This document shows positions 1 through 11,312 of a stretch of 64,000 nucleotides of DNA, piece by piece. The notes under the pieces were generated by a model. The model was given only the letters and a program-made list of their open reading frames with translations, was not told where the DNA came from and did no database searches. Made by a program: the position numbers and the translations under genes. Source of the stretch: Warburgia ugandensis (taxonomy: Eukaryota > Streptophyta > Magnoliopsida > Canellales > Canellaceae); assembly GCA_035236585.1 (NCBI GenBank), contig CP141127.1, positions 63,283,495-63,347,494 on the forward strand. The letters are read 5' to 3'. Positions within the stretch are counted from its first letter, which is position 1. Every line of letters starts with the position of its first letter.

Positions 1-1430
1 ATGTGAAAAGAGTCAAGAAAAGCAAATTTATCTCACATATACTCATGAAAGAATGGGAGTTACTAAGGGATTTAATTTTTGAGCCCTTTAGAAAGGATAC
101 GATTTCATTAGCTTTGAAATTTTTGACATACTTCTCTTTAAATCCTATCTATTAATATCCTTATTAAGAATATATTCTTCCTAGAATCAATAGGTCTTAA
201 ACAGGGACAAAACATTGGCTTGGGATAAGGTTATGTAAAGGAAGGGTGTAAAGAATATTCAAAATTCTTCAAAAGTAAGTACAGGTCTTCTATTAAAGTT
301 AACAATTCTTCTTTACTTTGTTTGCTTGAAGTGAATGTTTTTATGCATTCTTCATTTCAAATCTAGACTTCTCTTCTTTCTTTTTTTAGCACTTTTGTAT
401 CTCTTTGAAGAACATTTATTTTTTTTCTTGATATTCACTTTTCTACTTACATTACCACTAAAAAGTATTTCTTCAATCGTGTCTATCTTATCTTTTGAAG
501 AAAATAGGTAATGGATAATTTATACTAGGTTAATATGAGTAAGGTATAGTTTGGGTGAGAGACAAAAAATGGCATATATAAAAGGCTCAATTTGGCTAAC
601 TAGTGGTAAAAAAAACTTTTAGGTAGGCTTTATATCTCTAAGTTAATAACAAGGATGGTCTAAATCCTTTTCTAGGTCTTCTACAATTTATCAAAATTAA
701 TAAAGTTTTAGTATTTCAAAGATAATATTCTAATAAATTAATAAATTGGCCAAATTTAATATTTGGTGGGATCAAATTTAGATTAAGCGCGCTAAAGAAA
801 ATTTTAGAATATTTATAACTTTTAAAAAAGAATGAATGGCTCTAAGACTCACTTCGGTTATAGGTCTCTACTAAATTTCTTCAGGACCTCTAAGTTATAA
901 CTACTAGTCAATTTAGACGACGTACATGTAACTACCTACACAAATGTGAACTGAGACTTTGCTTTCATGGAATACTTTAGAAAATGAATAAAATTATGAA
1001 TTAATCATATGCAATTCTACAATAGGCTCAACAAATTTTAAATTTTTTAGGAAATCACTAAAATTAGCTAAAAATAGAAATTGTTAGAATTCTACACACC
1101 AAACCTAAAAGAAACATTATCCCCATTGTTTAAAAAGTATGACTTAAAATGAATATGAGTGATGCAAAAAATAATGAATTCGAAAATACAAATACAAAGG
1201 GATGATATCCACTCAATCATGATAAGCAAGATTATCTAGATTTATATACTCAACTCCTAGATGCTTATATTCTAGGAAAGGCTTTAAACATTAACTATTT
1301 GCTTTAAAAGTATGGTCACTCCTAATATCTTCAATCTCGATGGTCCCATATGGAAAAACTTCTTTAAGTATATATAGATCGGTTCATCGAGATCTAAACT
1401 GACCTAGAAATAGATGGAGCTTAGAATTGT
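1..1430 (-). other. 3' UTR of Athila element A, non-coding
   Basis: No reading frame of note is present. The first 100 bases match, in reverse, the 3' UTR of the other Athila copy near 27100-27200 (for example the shared run ATCTCACATAT). The 3' LTR should lie left of the window. No env-like ORF, which some Athila elements carry here, is visible. Confidence 0.65.
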
Positions 1431-1439
1431 AAAGAAAAA

Positions 1440-2430
1440 CCTTCTAGTTTGGATTTGTCATGAAAAACTTCTTCTTTTCCTTCTAAATCGCATTACTTTT
1501 GTAAGCTTATTGCTTAATCTCTTCCAACTCATTAAGATGGAGTTTTCTATGTGAGCCTCTATATTCCAATTCCACAGAAAAATGGTAAGCCTTACCGTAC
1601 ACAGCGCGATAGGGGGACATACTAATTGGTGTCCAGTGTGCAATCTTGTAAACTTAGAGCAAGTTAGTTAGTCTAACAGACCAATCCTTATGATCTGGAT
1701 TTATATCCTTTTGAAGAATTTGTTTTATAGCCCAATTATATACTTCTACTTGCCCATTTGTTTGTGGGTGATACGGTGTTACAACTTTATGTATGATACT
1801 ATACTTTTTCATGAGTGTTTCAAATACTTTGCTGCAAAAATGTGTACTACTATCACTTATAATAGTTCGAGAGGTCTCAAATCTAAAAAAAAAAAAAAAA
1901 AAACCTTCATTTTAAGAATTTAACAACTATTTTGTGATCATCTTGCCTACAAGGGATAGCCTCAATCTATTTGGATACATAGTTTATAACCAATAAGATG
2001 TACAGGTAGCCAAAAGAAGGTGGGAACGACCCCATGAAATCAATGCACTAGCAATCAAAACCTTCAATGACAAGGATAAGGTTGAGAGGCATCATATTCC
2101 TATAAGCTATTCCTCCTAACTTTTGACACCACTTGCATGACTTACAGAACACGTGTGTCTTTAAACAATGAAGGCCAGTAGAAACCACACTGCAAAATCT
2201 TTGTAGCTATTTTTTGTGCAAAAAAATATCAACCACATGCTTCTAAATAACAAAAGGAAATGTCATTATTTTTTTTCTAAGTCAAATACACATCTCCTAA
2301 TTATTTTATGTGAGAAATACTTAAACAAATATGAATCATTCCATAAATAGTGCTTGACATTGGAAAAGAATTTTTTCTTTTCTTGTTTATTCTAGTGCTC
2401 AAGAATCTTTCCTATAATTAAATAATTTGC
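1440..2430 (-). pseudogene. Integrase remnant of Athila element A
   Basis: Read on the minus strand, this matches the integrase of the plus-strand copy at 24640-25981. The HPQT-GQVEV core block, with the third acidic residue, lies near 1730-1780. It is followed by blocks resembling KDWSVRL, SMSPYRAVYGKAYH and HRKLHLNELEEI. In life the integrase inserts the element cDNA into the host genome. The frame is broken by stops, for example in the block that should read ALWAYR, and by deletions. A run of 19 adenines sits at 1885-1903, inside the core. No complete catalytic triad can be read in one frame. Confidence 0.75.
1885..1903. repeat. Poly-A run (19 A)
   Basis: Nineteen consecutive adenines on the plus strand lie inside the integrase remnant. 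This is probably a slippage expansion and not a retroposon tail, because no duplication flanks it. Confidence 0.9.
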
Positions 2431-2434
2431 AATA

Positions 2435-2960
2435 TCAACAAACCAAGGGGATAAAAACATGAAAAAGTTGCTCATTCGGGAAAGTATCTTTAATTTGTAA
2501 CTCATCCAAAGGTTCTCTTAGGACTAAACAAGACAAGTGGTCAGCTACAACACTCTCTGCTCCTTTCTTATCTTTTATCTCAATGTCAAACTCTTGGAGT
2601 AGAAGAATCCATCTAATTAGTATGGTCTTAGCATCTTCCTTGGAAAAAAGATACTTAAGAACTAAATGATCAATGAATATGACTATTTTAGATCCAACCA
2701 AATAAGACCTAAATTTAGCCAAAGAAAAGACAACTAGTAACAGTTCTTTCTCTATGGTAGAATAATTCATTTAGAGTCCTACTTGCATAATAGATGACAT
2801 ATAGCTTTTTCTCTTTTCTTTTCCATAGTACTGCTTCTACAGCATAATCATGAGCATCACACATGATTTCAAAGGGTAGACTCTAATCAGGTGGTTGCAT
2901 GATAGGTGCAGTGGTTAACTTGTCTTTGAGCATTGTAAAAGCTTCCTAACAATCATTAGT
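2435..2960 (-). pseudogene. RNase H domain remnant of Athila element A
   Basis: The minus-strand ORF at 2435-2770 begins MNYSTIEKELLLVVF and continues through [22 protein letters not shown] to VVADHLSCL. This is the RNase H domain that follows the RT in Ty3/Gypsy polyproteins and degrades the RNA template during reverse transcription. The glutamate of the EKELL block and the aspartates of FIDH and ADHLS are visible. The start of the domain (CDA-DYAV block, near 2830-2870) lies in another frame. The region aligns with 24115-24600 of the plus-strand copy. The coding path is broken. Confidence 0.8.
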
Positions 2961-3870
2961 TCACTCAAAAGGGGTATCTTTTGTATGGAGGTGACACAAT
3001 GGTCTAGATATTATACTAAAATCTTTAATGAATCTCCTATAGAATCATGCCTAACCTAGGAAGGAGCAAATATCCCTAACAGATTTGGGGATAGGTAGCT
3101 TAGTAATTAGGTCAACTTTAGCCCTATATACCTATATTCCTTTAGATGACACTATGTTGCCAAGGACAATTTCCTTAGGAACTAAGAAATGACACTCTTC
3201 CCAATTAAGCACTAAGTTCTTTTCTTTACAATGACTCAAGAATTTTCTTAAATATTCAGGACATGTGTCAAATGAATCACCAAAAGAAAAAATTTCACCC
3301 ATAAAAACCTCTAAGATTCTCTCTACCATATCACTAAAGATACTCAAGATGCAACGTTGGAATGTGGTAGGCCATTACATAGTCCAATTGACATTCTTTT
3401 GTAAGTAAAAGTGCCAAAAGGACATGTAAAGGTGGTCTTTTCTTAATCTTCAGGTGCAATTTCTATTAGGTTATAACCTAAGCAACCATCTACAAAATAA
3501 TAAAATTGATGTTCTACAACCCTTTCTAATATCTAATCAACAAAGGGCAAAGGAAAATGGTCCTTCCTAGTGATAGCATTCAACTTTCTCAATGCACAAA
3601 TGCTAACCAATGGTAACTCTAGTAAGAATTAATTCATTATTAGCATTAGTGATCATTGTTACTCTATACTTCATTGAAACAACTTAAGTTGGACTCACCC
3701 ATTTGCTATCACTTATGGGATAGATGATTCCCACGTCAAGCAACTTAAAGACTTATGCTCTAACCACATCTTTCACATTAAGATTTAACCTTCTCTACAA
3801 TTGATGACATGGTTTAACATCATCCTCCAGATATATCCTATGGGTATAGATTAAAGGGTTACTACCCTTT
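2961..3870 (-). pseudogene. Reverse transcriptase remnant of Athila element A
   Basis: On the minus strand this aligns with the RT of the plus-strand copy (23239-24084). The ORF at 3132-3347 holds the block SDMVERILEVFMGEIFSF, followed by the NLVLNWEECHFLVPKEIVLG connection region. In the family the catalytic motif reads F-M-D-D. Here both aspartates are replaced (F-M-G-E), so this RT cannot be active. Upstream blocks such as the CIDY and PFGLCNAP regions are split across frames by stops and indels. It is a dead polymerase domain. Confidence 0.82.
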
Positions 3871-4257
3871 ATATCAGCAATGGTCCATCCTATAACACCT
3901 TTGTGTTCCTTTAAAGTGTCCATTAACTCTTCCTCCTAGGATGTTTCTAGTTAGAAGAAATTATCACATGAAAAGTCTCTTGTTTTCCTAAATATGCATA
4001 TTTTAAATATGATTGTAGAGATTTCAATTCAATCTTAGGAAGTTCTATTGATGATGGAAGGGGAGTGGACTCCCTTAGTGGAAGTTCCTCAAAATGAGGT
4101 TTCCATTTTTCTTTGTCCGTGATAGGAATAGTATCAAGGAGGGCATTAACTTTCTCTCTCTATTAATGTGTCCTCATTAAACACATTAAAGTGGGCCAAA
4201 TAGGCCTTAAATGGGTTTGATAAGGAAGATGAAAGACATTGATCTTACACAACTAAA

Positions 4258-4935
4258 TTTATCATGTTTATACTATGCAAGTCATTAGTGATTTCACCGG
4301 GTTGTTTACAAATGTTGAAGATGCTTAGCTCTAATGTCATATTACCAAAGGACAATTTCATGATACCATTTGTCCAGTTAATTAAGGAATTGAAAGTAGC
4401 CAGGAATGGTCATCCTAGGATGACTGTATTTCATTCTTCTCATTCATCACTGTTGTGTATCCAGAACTAGAAAATCTATAAGAAAGTAGAAATGTTCTAC
4501 TTAGACAAGCAAGTCTTCTATTAGCCCTCTCAATATCTTCACAAAATGGTAAGCTAGCTAGAGTATAATAGATGTAGGTTTAAGCTCACCTAGACCTAAC
4601 TGCTCATATACCATGTACAGTAGTATGTTAACATTAGATCCTAAGTCAAGCATAGCTTGATTAATCTTATAGTTTCCAATAATGCAAGTAAGAGTGAGGC
4701 AACCTGGATCCTTGTATTTTGGTGGTGTATGATGTTGAAGAATGGAGCTAACTTGCTTAGTCAAAAATGCCTTCTTTTGAACATTTGATCTTCTTTTTAT
4801 GGTGCAAAGGTCTTTTAGAAATTTGGCATATGATGGGATTTGTTTTATAGTGTCCAAGATCGATATGTTCATCTTGACTTTCTTGAAACTTTCTAAAATC
4901 TCATCATTAGAGGCAAACTTTGGAGCTTGACACAA
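4258..4935 (-). pseudogene. Aspartic protease remnant of Athila element A
   Basis: The minus-strand ORF at 4558-4935 reads through YAKFLKDLC, a block of TPPKYKDPG, then LTCIIGNYKINQAMLDLGSN and YEQLGLGELKP. The D-L-G-S motif, the active-site aspartate of a retropepsin-type protease, is encoded at 4636-4647. The downstream ILGRPFL-type block is represented only in broken frames at 4258-4500. The protease normally cleaves the Gag-Pol polyprotein. It aligns with 22055-22835 of the plus-strand copy. The frame is open only over the N-terminal half. Confidence 0.78.
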
Positions 4936-6548
4936 CCTCTAAGGAAATGAAGCAGGAATATGACATGGTTCACTAGTGAAGTTGGGTCCTTCTCTTTAGA
5001 ATTTTTGTGCTTCTTAATGGTTCTTTTAACTTTATCAATCTTTTATGGATCATCTTTCTCAATTTTTTTACCACTCCTAAGAGTGGTGACAGCCTTAGAC
5101 TGTTCCATGGTGGAGCTTGATGTTGCATTAGATGTATTATTGTTAACTACATGCAAGCCCTTAGGGTTTGCTTGTAGTTGAGCTATAAAATTTTCTTTTT
5201 CCATATTTTTCATTTCATTCATAGCCTGTGGCTTATTTCAATTGGTCTTCCAATTGAGAAGTTTTCCTCTCTTAGTTTTGTATAAGTTGATGAATATTAT
5301 CATCTACCGGCCTTTTGGATCAGGCAAGTAAGGTCCAAGAGCAACAGGTCCATGAGTTTAGTGGTATAAGCCTGAAACAAGGTGTCCTTGATTTTGTTGG
5401 TGAGGCTGGTATGGGCCAGGTTGTGAGACATTGGCAGTTGGTCCATTTCTTTAACTAAAATTATAATGGTTTCTCTAGTTGGAGTTATATGTCTCTAAGT
5501 ATAGGGAGAAAGGTCTTTTATATGTATTTAGTGCATTAGCCCGATCATTAAGTACCTCTTGGAATGCTAGAATGATAGAACATTCCTGAGTAAGATGTGT
5601 GGTACTTTGAAAGATGCTACATACTTATTCATCCTTTTTAGAGTTATTCTTCCCCATTTATGTGGCCTTTACTTCTTGAATTAGGGATGCTACTTTGGCA
5701 TTAAGTTCTTCATTGTCAAACATGGCATACATGCCCCCCCAACGTGGGCAGTGGTGGGATTGGGCCTATCTAGATGCTCTACTCTTTTTGAGTCAACCTA
5801 GGTACATGCACTTTTAGCTAGCCATTCCAAATACTCTTCCACCTCATCTAGATGTTTATTCAAAAGTTTTCATTGCACATCATCTCTACAAATTGGCGCA
5901 TGTCAGAATTAAGTCCCTCATAGAAGAAGCTAATGATGCACCATGGTTCATAGCCATGATATGGGCATGTGAGTAATAGATCTTTGAACCTTTCTCAGCA
6001 GTGGTAGAATGACTCTTTATCCCTATGAGTAATGTTCATTATCTTATTGCAGAGTGTATTTGTTTATATATAGGAAAAAACTTTTTCAATAAATTCTTAG
6101 TCATTTCATTTCATGTCCTTATGGAACCTAGTGGTTGTTCATTAGACCACATTTTAGGCTTTTTCTTTAAAGAGAAAGGAAATAGCTTAAGCCTTATAAT
6201 ATCTAGACCAATGTTCTATATTCATTAGGTATTGAATACCTCATCAAATTCTTTAAGATGCAGGTAAGGAGTTTCACTATCTAACCCATGGAATTTGGGA
6301 AGTAACTAGGTGACTCTTTTTTTAAATTCTAATACACTAGCATTCTGAGGAAGAATGACACAAGATGGGGTACTGATGCATGTAAGCTGTCTTTTAGAGT
6401 TTTGCGACAAATTGTTTTATTATATAAATCACTATCCATGTTGACTTTGTTGGTCCCACTATTTCCATTTCTTCTCCAATCTCTGTTTGGTGGATGATTA
6501 TTCCTCCTTAGTGGAGGTTGATATTCATTATCCATTATGAGGTGAGTT
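4936..6548 (-). pseudogene. Gag remnant of Athila element A
   Basis: Capsid/nucleocapsid coding remnant on the minus strand. The ORF at 6329-6556 contains EYQPPLRRNNHPPNRDWRRN, which matches EYQPPPRRNNHQPNRDWRRN in the other copy. Further left come the KEFD, LFPFSLK, TWNEMT and LNSDMRQF blocks in broken frames, then the low-complexity Q/N/P-rich tail near 5200-5500. Gag forms the virus-like particle. The 5' end of the gene is cut at 6548 by the inserted element B and resumes at 41075. Confidence 0.78.
6544..6548. repeat. Target site duplication (left) of element B, GAGTT
   Basis: GAGTT precedes the TGTAACATTT end of element B. The same five bases follow its other end at 41070-41074. Five bases is the normal duplication length for LTR retrotransposons. 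Confidence 0.85.
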
Positions 6549-7259
6549 TGTAACATTTGGGTTTTTCAAACTTTTATTCATTTTAATTTGGAAAGTAGCA
6601 AAAATTTCCTTGTTTTTGAAATCGGGATTAGAGTGATAATATATATAAGTATATTTAAAACTCACTAACCTCATTCCAGGTGTTACTAAGATAACATCGA
6701 CATATGAGTAAAATAATAGTCATCTAACCTAAGGATGGTTAGAGATACATGCCACAGGATCTACCACGCATTCACAATTAGAGTCATAATCCAATTAAGT
6801 AACTTCAGACAATTATGCTATAAGTATCTAAAGTGTCTACAAAAGTCTTAAGTTATGTCCAATACTCGAAAAAGGAGAATCCTATTCACAAATTTCTAAC
6901 AAAAGTAACTATATCAAAAGGTAGGTTTTTCTCACATCTAAAGTGATCCTGACACCTTCACCTTTCGAGTATCCCACGCTCTTGAACTACCTGGGGTGTC
7001 ACCTGAAATGTTTGGTTGTAGGGGGTGAGCAAAAACAATAGCTCACTATAGGGTGAGAAACTAATACAAGCTGGAATGCCTAAAATAGGTCAAGCGGTAG
7101 CATAAGTATACATATATAATTTCTGAAAAAGGATGGTTGATGCATGTGTGATAAAGGTCACTAATATCTACAAAAATCAATGTTGATTGTAAGATTCTAA
7201 GTTAAACGTACAAATCTATTAAAATCTATGCATATCAAACCAATGCCGTCAAACCAAGG
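6549..7259 (-). mobile_element. Tekay-like LTR B, left (3') segment
   Basis: This is the 3' end of a long LTR on the minus strand. In minus orientation it ends AAATGTTACA, much like the end of LTR F (GGTGTTACA). It contains an R-region-type hairpin at 7025-7046, about 480 bp from the terminus. LTR F has its hairpin about 490 bp from its own end. No ORF is present. The LTR continues at 32730 after the insertion of element C. The Tekay/Del assignment rests on the terminal bases, the length (about 3.8 kb when the pieces are added) and the resemblance to F, not on coding sequence. Confidence 0.7.
7025..7046 (-). other. Hairpin in LTR B
   Basis: GTGAGC and GCTCAC form a perfect 6-bp stem around a 10-base A-rich loop. 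The position within the LTR corresponds to the hairpins of LTRs C, D and F, suggesting a shared structure near the RNA 3' end. Confidence 0.5.
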
Positions 7260-7975
7260 TGTAAAACCTCTGATCCACATGCATAAAGCCATATTATTAT
7301 AACCACGATCAATCATGATGTTTACCACTTACCAACCAGTTATAAATTGTTTATTTTAAAATTTTATACATGTTTAATGATATAAATAGATGGTTAAATG
7401 TTTAATTTTAACTAAAATATGAAACAAAGGAAATTGTGAGAGAAGTTAGTATTATTACACGGAAAACGGAGCATGTATGACCAAGTTATGGATGTTTAAA
7501 GATCAAGGGCATTTTTATAATTTGATAATGACACCCCCTAAGTCGTCTTCCTTAGGCAGGTGGTGCACAACACTGCCATGCCTGTACAGAGCTGCAAGAA
7601 ATGGTAGCACTGCTTTCACCCTCTTTAAAAAGCCCTTTCCCCCTCCTCTCCAATCATCCTTTCTCCTCTTACTCCAGCTGCTTTGAGCTAGGGTTTCGGT
7701 AAGGTTAACATTAAAAAAAACCCCTCTTCCAATTTCCCTGTGCATTCCGGCACCGGCCCAGGTCCTTCCTTAGGGCCGGCCATCCTCCTCCTCTCTCTCT
7801 CTTTCCCTCCTTCTTCCTCTAGTCTCACCAGACATTTGGTTTTTCCTCTTCTTTGTATTTTCTATCAAGTTAGGGTTTCAGAATGGAAAAAGGGTGCACC
7901 TCTGGCAATGGGCACCTTCTTAGACCACCCAGGTAAGCCCCTCTTTCCTCTTCTCTGATTTTCCCCTTCCCTAGG

Positions 7976-8330
7976 CCAGATCCATGCCGGATCTAGCATT
8001 TCCTAGCCGAAGAATGAGCCGGGGAAAGCTAGGTTCCATCCAGCTCCACGTGAACAAGGCATCCCAGGGACATAGCATGTAATGCACACCCGGGATGCAC
8101 CCCTATAATGGGCTTCGGGTGTATGACCACGAGCGTACCGTCTCGGTTTGACTGGGAGCCATGAGGTGCGCACCTGCGCTTAAGATGCGTTCGCATGACA
8201 CCGTCCAAGACACGCACCCTGGCGTGCCATTCTAATGTGCGCACGCATGCGAACGTGATCTTGATTCAACCGGGACGTGCACGCGTCCTGGGAACAGTGG
8301 CATGCGGGCCCTACATAGACAAATCTGGCT
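7976..8330 (+). other. GC- and CpG-rich domain of LTR C
   Basis: Unlike the AT-rich surroundings, this stretch is rich in G, C and CpG/CpA/TpG steps. The counterpart in the 3' LTR is 30290-30690. It follows a CT-rich, pyrimidine-dominated stretch (7780-7960). The composition suggests the U3/promoter side of the LTR, but no promoter element can be defined with certainty. Confidence 0.45.
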
Positions 8331-9980
8331 CGTTTGTGGATTACCAACACTGAAACTGCGATTAAGGAAGTTATATAACTCCGATCAATGATCCAAAAGA
8401 ACCAGTGTTCGTATTGAAGATGCAGACCTAACAAGACTATAAAATTTAGGATCAGAGGACTATTTTATATGCTTATAGCCCAAAAACTAAAGAAATCTCA
8501 TAGATCAACTATGTCAAAGATGATCAGATCATATGAATTGATCCATTAAAGATGTTAGGAGATTAAGAGCTCAGGATCAACCCTAAATTACATATATTCA
8601 TCCTTGAAATATAGATCTAACCCTTCAAACCCATTCTAAGTATCAGGACAGGCAATATAACTATTAAATATTAGATATATACGTAAGATCTAGCCTAGAA
8701 GTGAGCTAAGCAAGGACCTATAGATCCTAAAAGGCAAATCTAACCGTTAATCTATAAGTCTAAGTAATGATCCATAAAGGTTGAAAAATAATACTTGAAT
8801 CCTTGTTATTAATTGATATTCAGGTTTCACAAAAGTAATTCAAGGTCGAGTAATAAAGGATGCAATTCAAGGAACATCGAGGTAGGTAGTCTGATACTAC
8901 TCAGTTTTCAAATGCATCCCAAACTCTAAGTGATTTCCCTACTTCTATTGCTGTATTTAGTATGTGTTTTGAGACATGCTATTATTATACGAGTATGCAT
9001 ACTTGTCTTCATGATTTATGTCCTTGAAGCACTTGCATTTGTCACTGTATTGAGTATGCTTTTGGGATATGATGTTTTATACGAGCTTGCGAATTTATGG
9101 CATTGAATACAATACTAGCATGAGTAGATTTTACACATTGCTCGCATGTTTTGAAAACAAATGCATAAATTGCTTAATTTTGATGATTGAGATTTGGATT
9201 TATTTGTATATGCTTTTTGGGCTATTGAGAATGGTGAGCACTATGCTAAGAGGTTGTGATGTACGGGGTTGGCCTCCCAGCCTCTACAACCAAAAAGGTG
9301 GATGGTATTGCTGCCAAAAATGGCATTGTCCCATCCCTAACTACTATGGTAAATAGGGACGACCACTGGAGGTGTCACGGCACCCTTTTGGGGACATATC
9401 CATAATCGTCGTGGAGGCTATGGTGGACAGGTCTCTAGATACCGAGACACACAATTTAGAGGTGTTCTGGTCGTGAGCATAGTTGGCCCTATGATTTCGG
9501 CTGTATTGTATGCATATAGCATTGAGATGGTCGTATACGAGTACTCGTGACCTGACGGTTTGATATGTTTACTGACCCATCATCTTGAGTTCCAAGTGGG
9601 CAGATCGTCGAATGAGGTAGCCTGCGGTGGGAACAAAACCTAAAGACCATGTGCATGACACTTATAGTGATGCTAGCATTTGCTTTGAATGATGACAAAT
9701 TTAAGAGTTTCATGACTATTATATTTACTCGTAGGCTTGACATATTGCTAGATCTTATTACCTAGATCTATTGATTTCTATTTTATGATTTTAGTCATAT
9801 TTAGATGACATGATTTGCATATGGATTCCATGATTGAAATTGCATCAATGAGCTTACATTTTATGCATAAATATGCATGTTTACACAAAATGGAATCACT
9901 AATGTTTTACATGAGAAAGCCCTTTGAATTATGCATGTTGCCTGCCATGTTTTTAAAATAGTAGTATTAGATCACCTACT

Positions 9981-10001
9981 GGGTCTGAGAAATACTCACC
10001 C
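9981..10001 (+). other. Hairpin in 5' LTR of C
   Basis: TGAG/CTCA plus GGG/CCC form a stem with a 2-base bulge and an AAATA loop. In the 3' LTR (32320-32340) the stem is kept while the bulge changes from TC to CA. Confidence 0.45.
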
Positions 10002-10391
10002 TAATATATTATTTTTATAGATTAGCTCCACACAGAATTAGAAAAAGCATCAGAACATGTTAGTACTACAATCAAGTGAATGAAGAGAAGACAAGCATGA
10101 ATGTAAGTAAACACTCTACCTTTTCGACATGTATATGTACTTATTTGCAGTTGAGCTGTGAGCTGTGACTGGATAGACTCGGGAAGACATTTATGATTTC
10201 TAAAATTTTTAAAAACTACTTTACTCATCTTGAAAGCAAGTAACACTCAGGGTTTTCAAAATGAATTTAAAATAAAAGATTTTTTGCTACATTGCATTGT
10301 TTTCTAAAAATGTTTTCAAATAGGGATCAACCCCACCCTAGGAATTAGTTGTTGCATTTAAAAATCATGTGAAAACCCAGGTCGGCATAGT

Positions 10392-10405
10392 TGGTATCAA
10401 AGCTC
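10392..10405 (+). other. Primer binding site of element C (initiator Met tRNA)
   Basis: TGGTATCAAAGC lies four bases after the 5' LTR end. It differs at one position from TGGTATCAGAGC, the complement of the plant initiator-Met tRNA 3' end used by most Ty3/Gypsy chromoviruses and Copia elements. Confidence 0.8.
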
Positions 10406-11258
10406 AGTTTTATCCTTTCACTACCTATCCTGCATGTCCAAAAGTCATATACGACTAGAATAACTACGAAAAAGTAGTCTAAATATACGTAGTAAAAGTG
10501 ACAAAAATAAGAAATAATATTAGATAAATAATAGCAACTCCCAAAGAAATACACCATAAATGAATAGGTGCAAAGGAGATGGATCTAGCCAATACTTAAG
10601 TATTGGATGGTTCCAATCCTATCCAAAACTCTAGTCTAACATATTTAGGAGTTAAGGATTGATTATGCAGTGGTATACACAAGGAAACTAGCATATGAGA
10701 ATAAGATTATGATGAGAATGAGGGATAAGAATACAAGATAATACTAGGAGATAACTGTGACTCATACTAGATCACAAAGGTATGGATCTTGAAGGACCTA
10801 GCTCAATTTTGGATGACTTAATTGGAATCTTATGAAGAGCAAAGTGCTATCTTATAATGACAACTTGAGTGTAATGGAGCAGATCAGAAGATGAGTACAA
10901 TTAAAATATTATGTGATTAAGAGGAATATAACACGAATGTGATAGGGAAATGTATTCGACGGAGTTACTAGAAGATTTTGACAATAATACTGGGGATGAC
11001 AAATCTATGATGATAGATTGATTATGACATGAACTTATAAGAGAAGTATAGCATGAACAAAATGTCAATGACATTCTTAAGACACTATATGAATTTTATT
11101 GAGGCTATATGCAATTAAGGATTTCGATGATATTAGAAAACTTCGACATTTCCTGGAAGTATTAAGTTTCTCTTGTCTGACGTGTAGATCGATTATATGC
11201 AACCACTCAAATGGAGACATTGATCTAAGTAGACAAAAGGAGGATGCTGACCAAGGAG

Positions 11259-11312
11259 TAATAATAATAATAATAATAATAATGGGGATAATAATAATAA
11301 TAATAATAATGA
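11259..11312 (+). repeat. ATA/AAT trinucleotide microsatellite
   Basis: Two runs of about eight AAT units are separated by a GGGG interruption, inside the internal region of C. ORFs across it are poly-Ile artefacts. Confidence 0.9.

Larger units (their letters stand above)
1..6548 (-). mobile_element. Athila-like Ty3/Gypsy element A, left (3') part
   Basis: This is the 3' two thirds of a decayed Athila-type retrotransposon read on the minus strand. Going leftwards the order is gag, protease, RT, RNase H, integrase, then a long 3' UTR that runs off the window. Every block aligns by eye with the plus-strand Athila-like copy at 20337-27200, in reverse. The element stops abruptly at 6548, inside gag. 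The missing 5' part is found at 41070-44571, and a GAGTT duplication flanks the intervening DNA, so the two parts are one element split by insertion. All frames carry many stops and indels, making it older than the copy at 13960-29647. Confidence 0.88.
7260..10387 (+). repeat. 5' LTR of element C
   Basis: About 3.1 kb, alignable with 13779-13959 joined to 29648-32729. Shared landmarks are the TTTACCACTT region near 7320, the TAGGGTTT region near 7690, the GC-rich stretch 7976-8330, the ACGGGGTTGGCCTCCC region near 9260 and the hairpin near 9980. The first 40 bases fit the 3' LTR poorly. It is followed within a few bases by the PBS. ORFs within it are chance frames that also appear, shifted, in the other LTR copy. 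Confidence 0.8.
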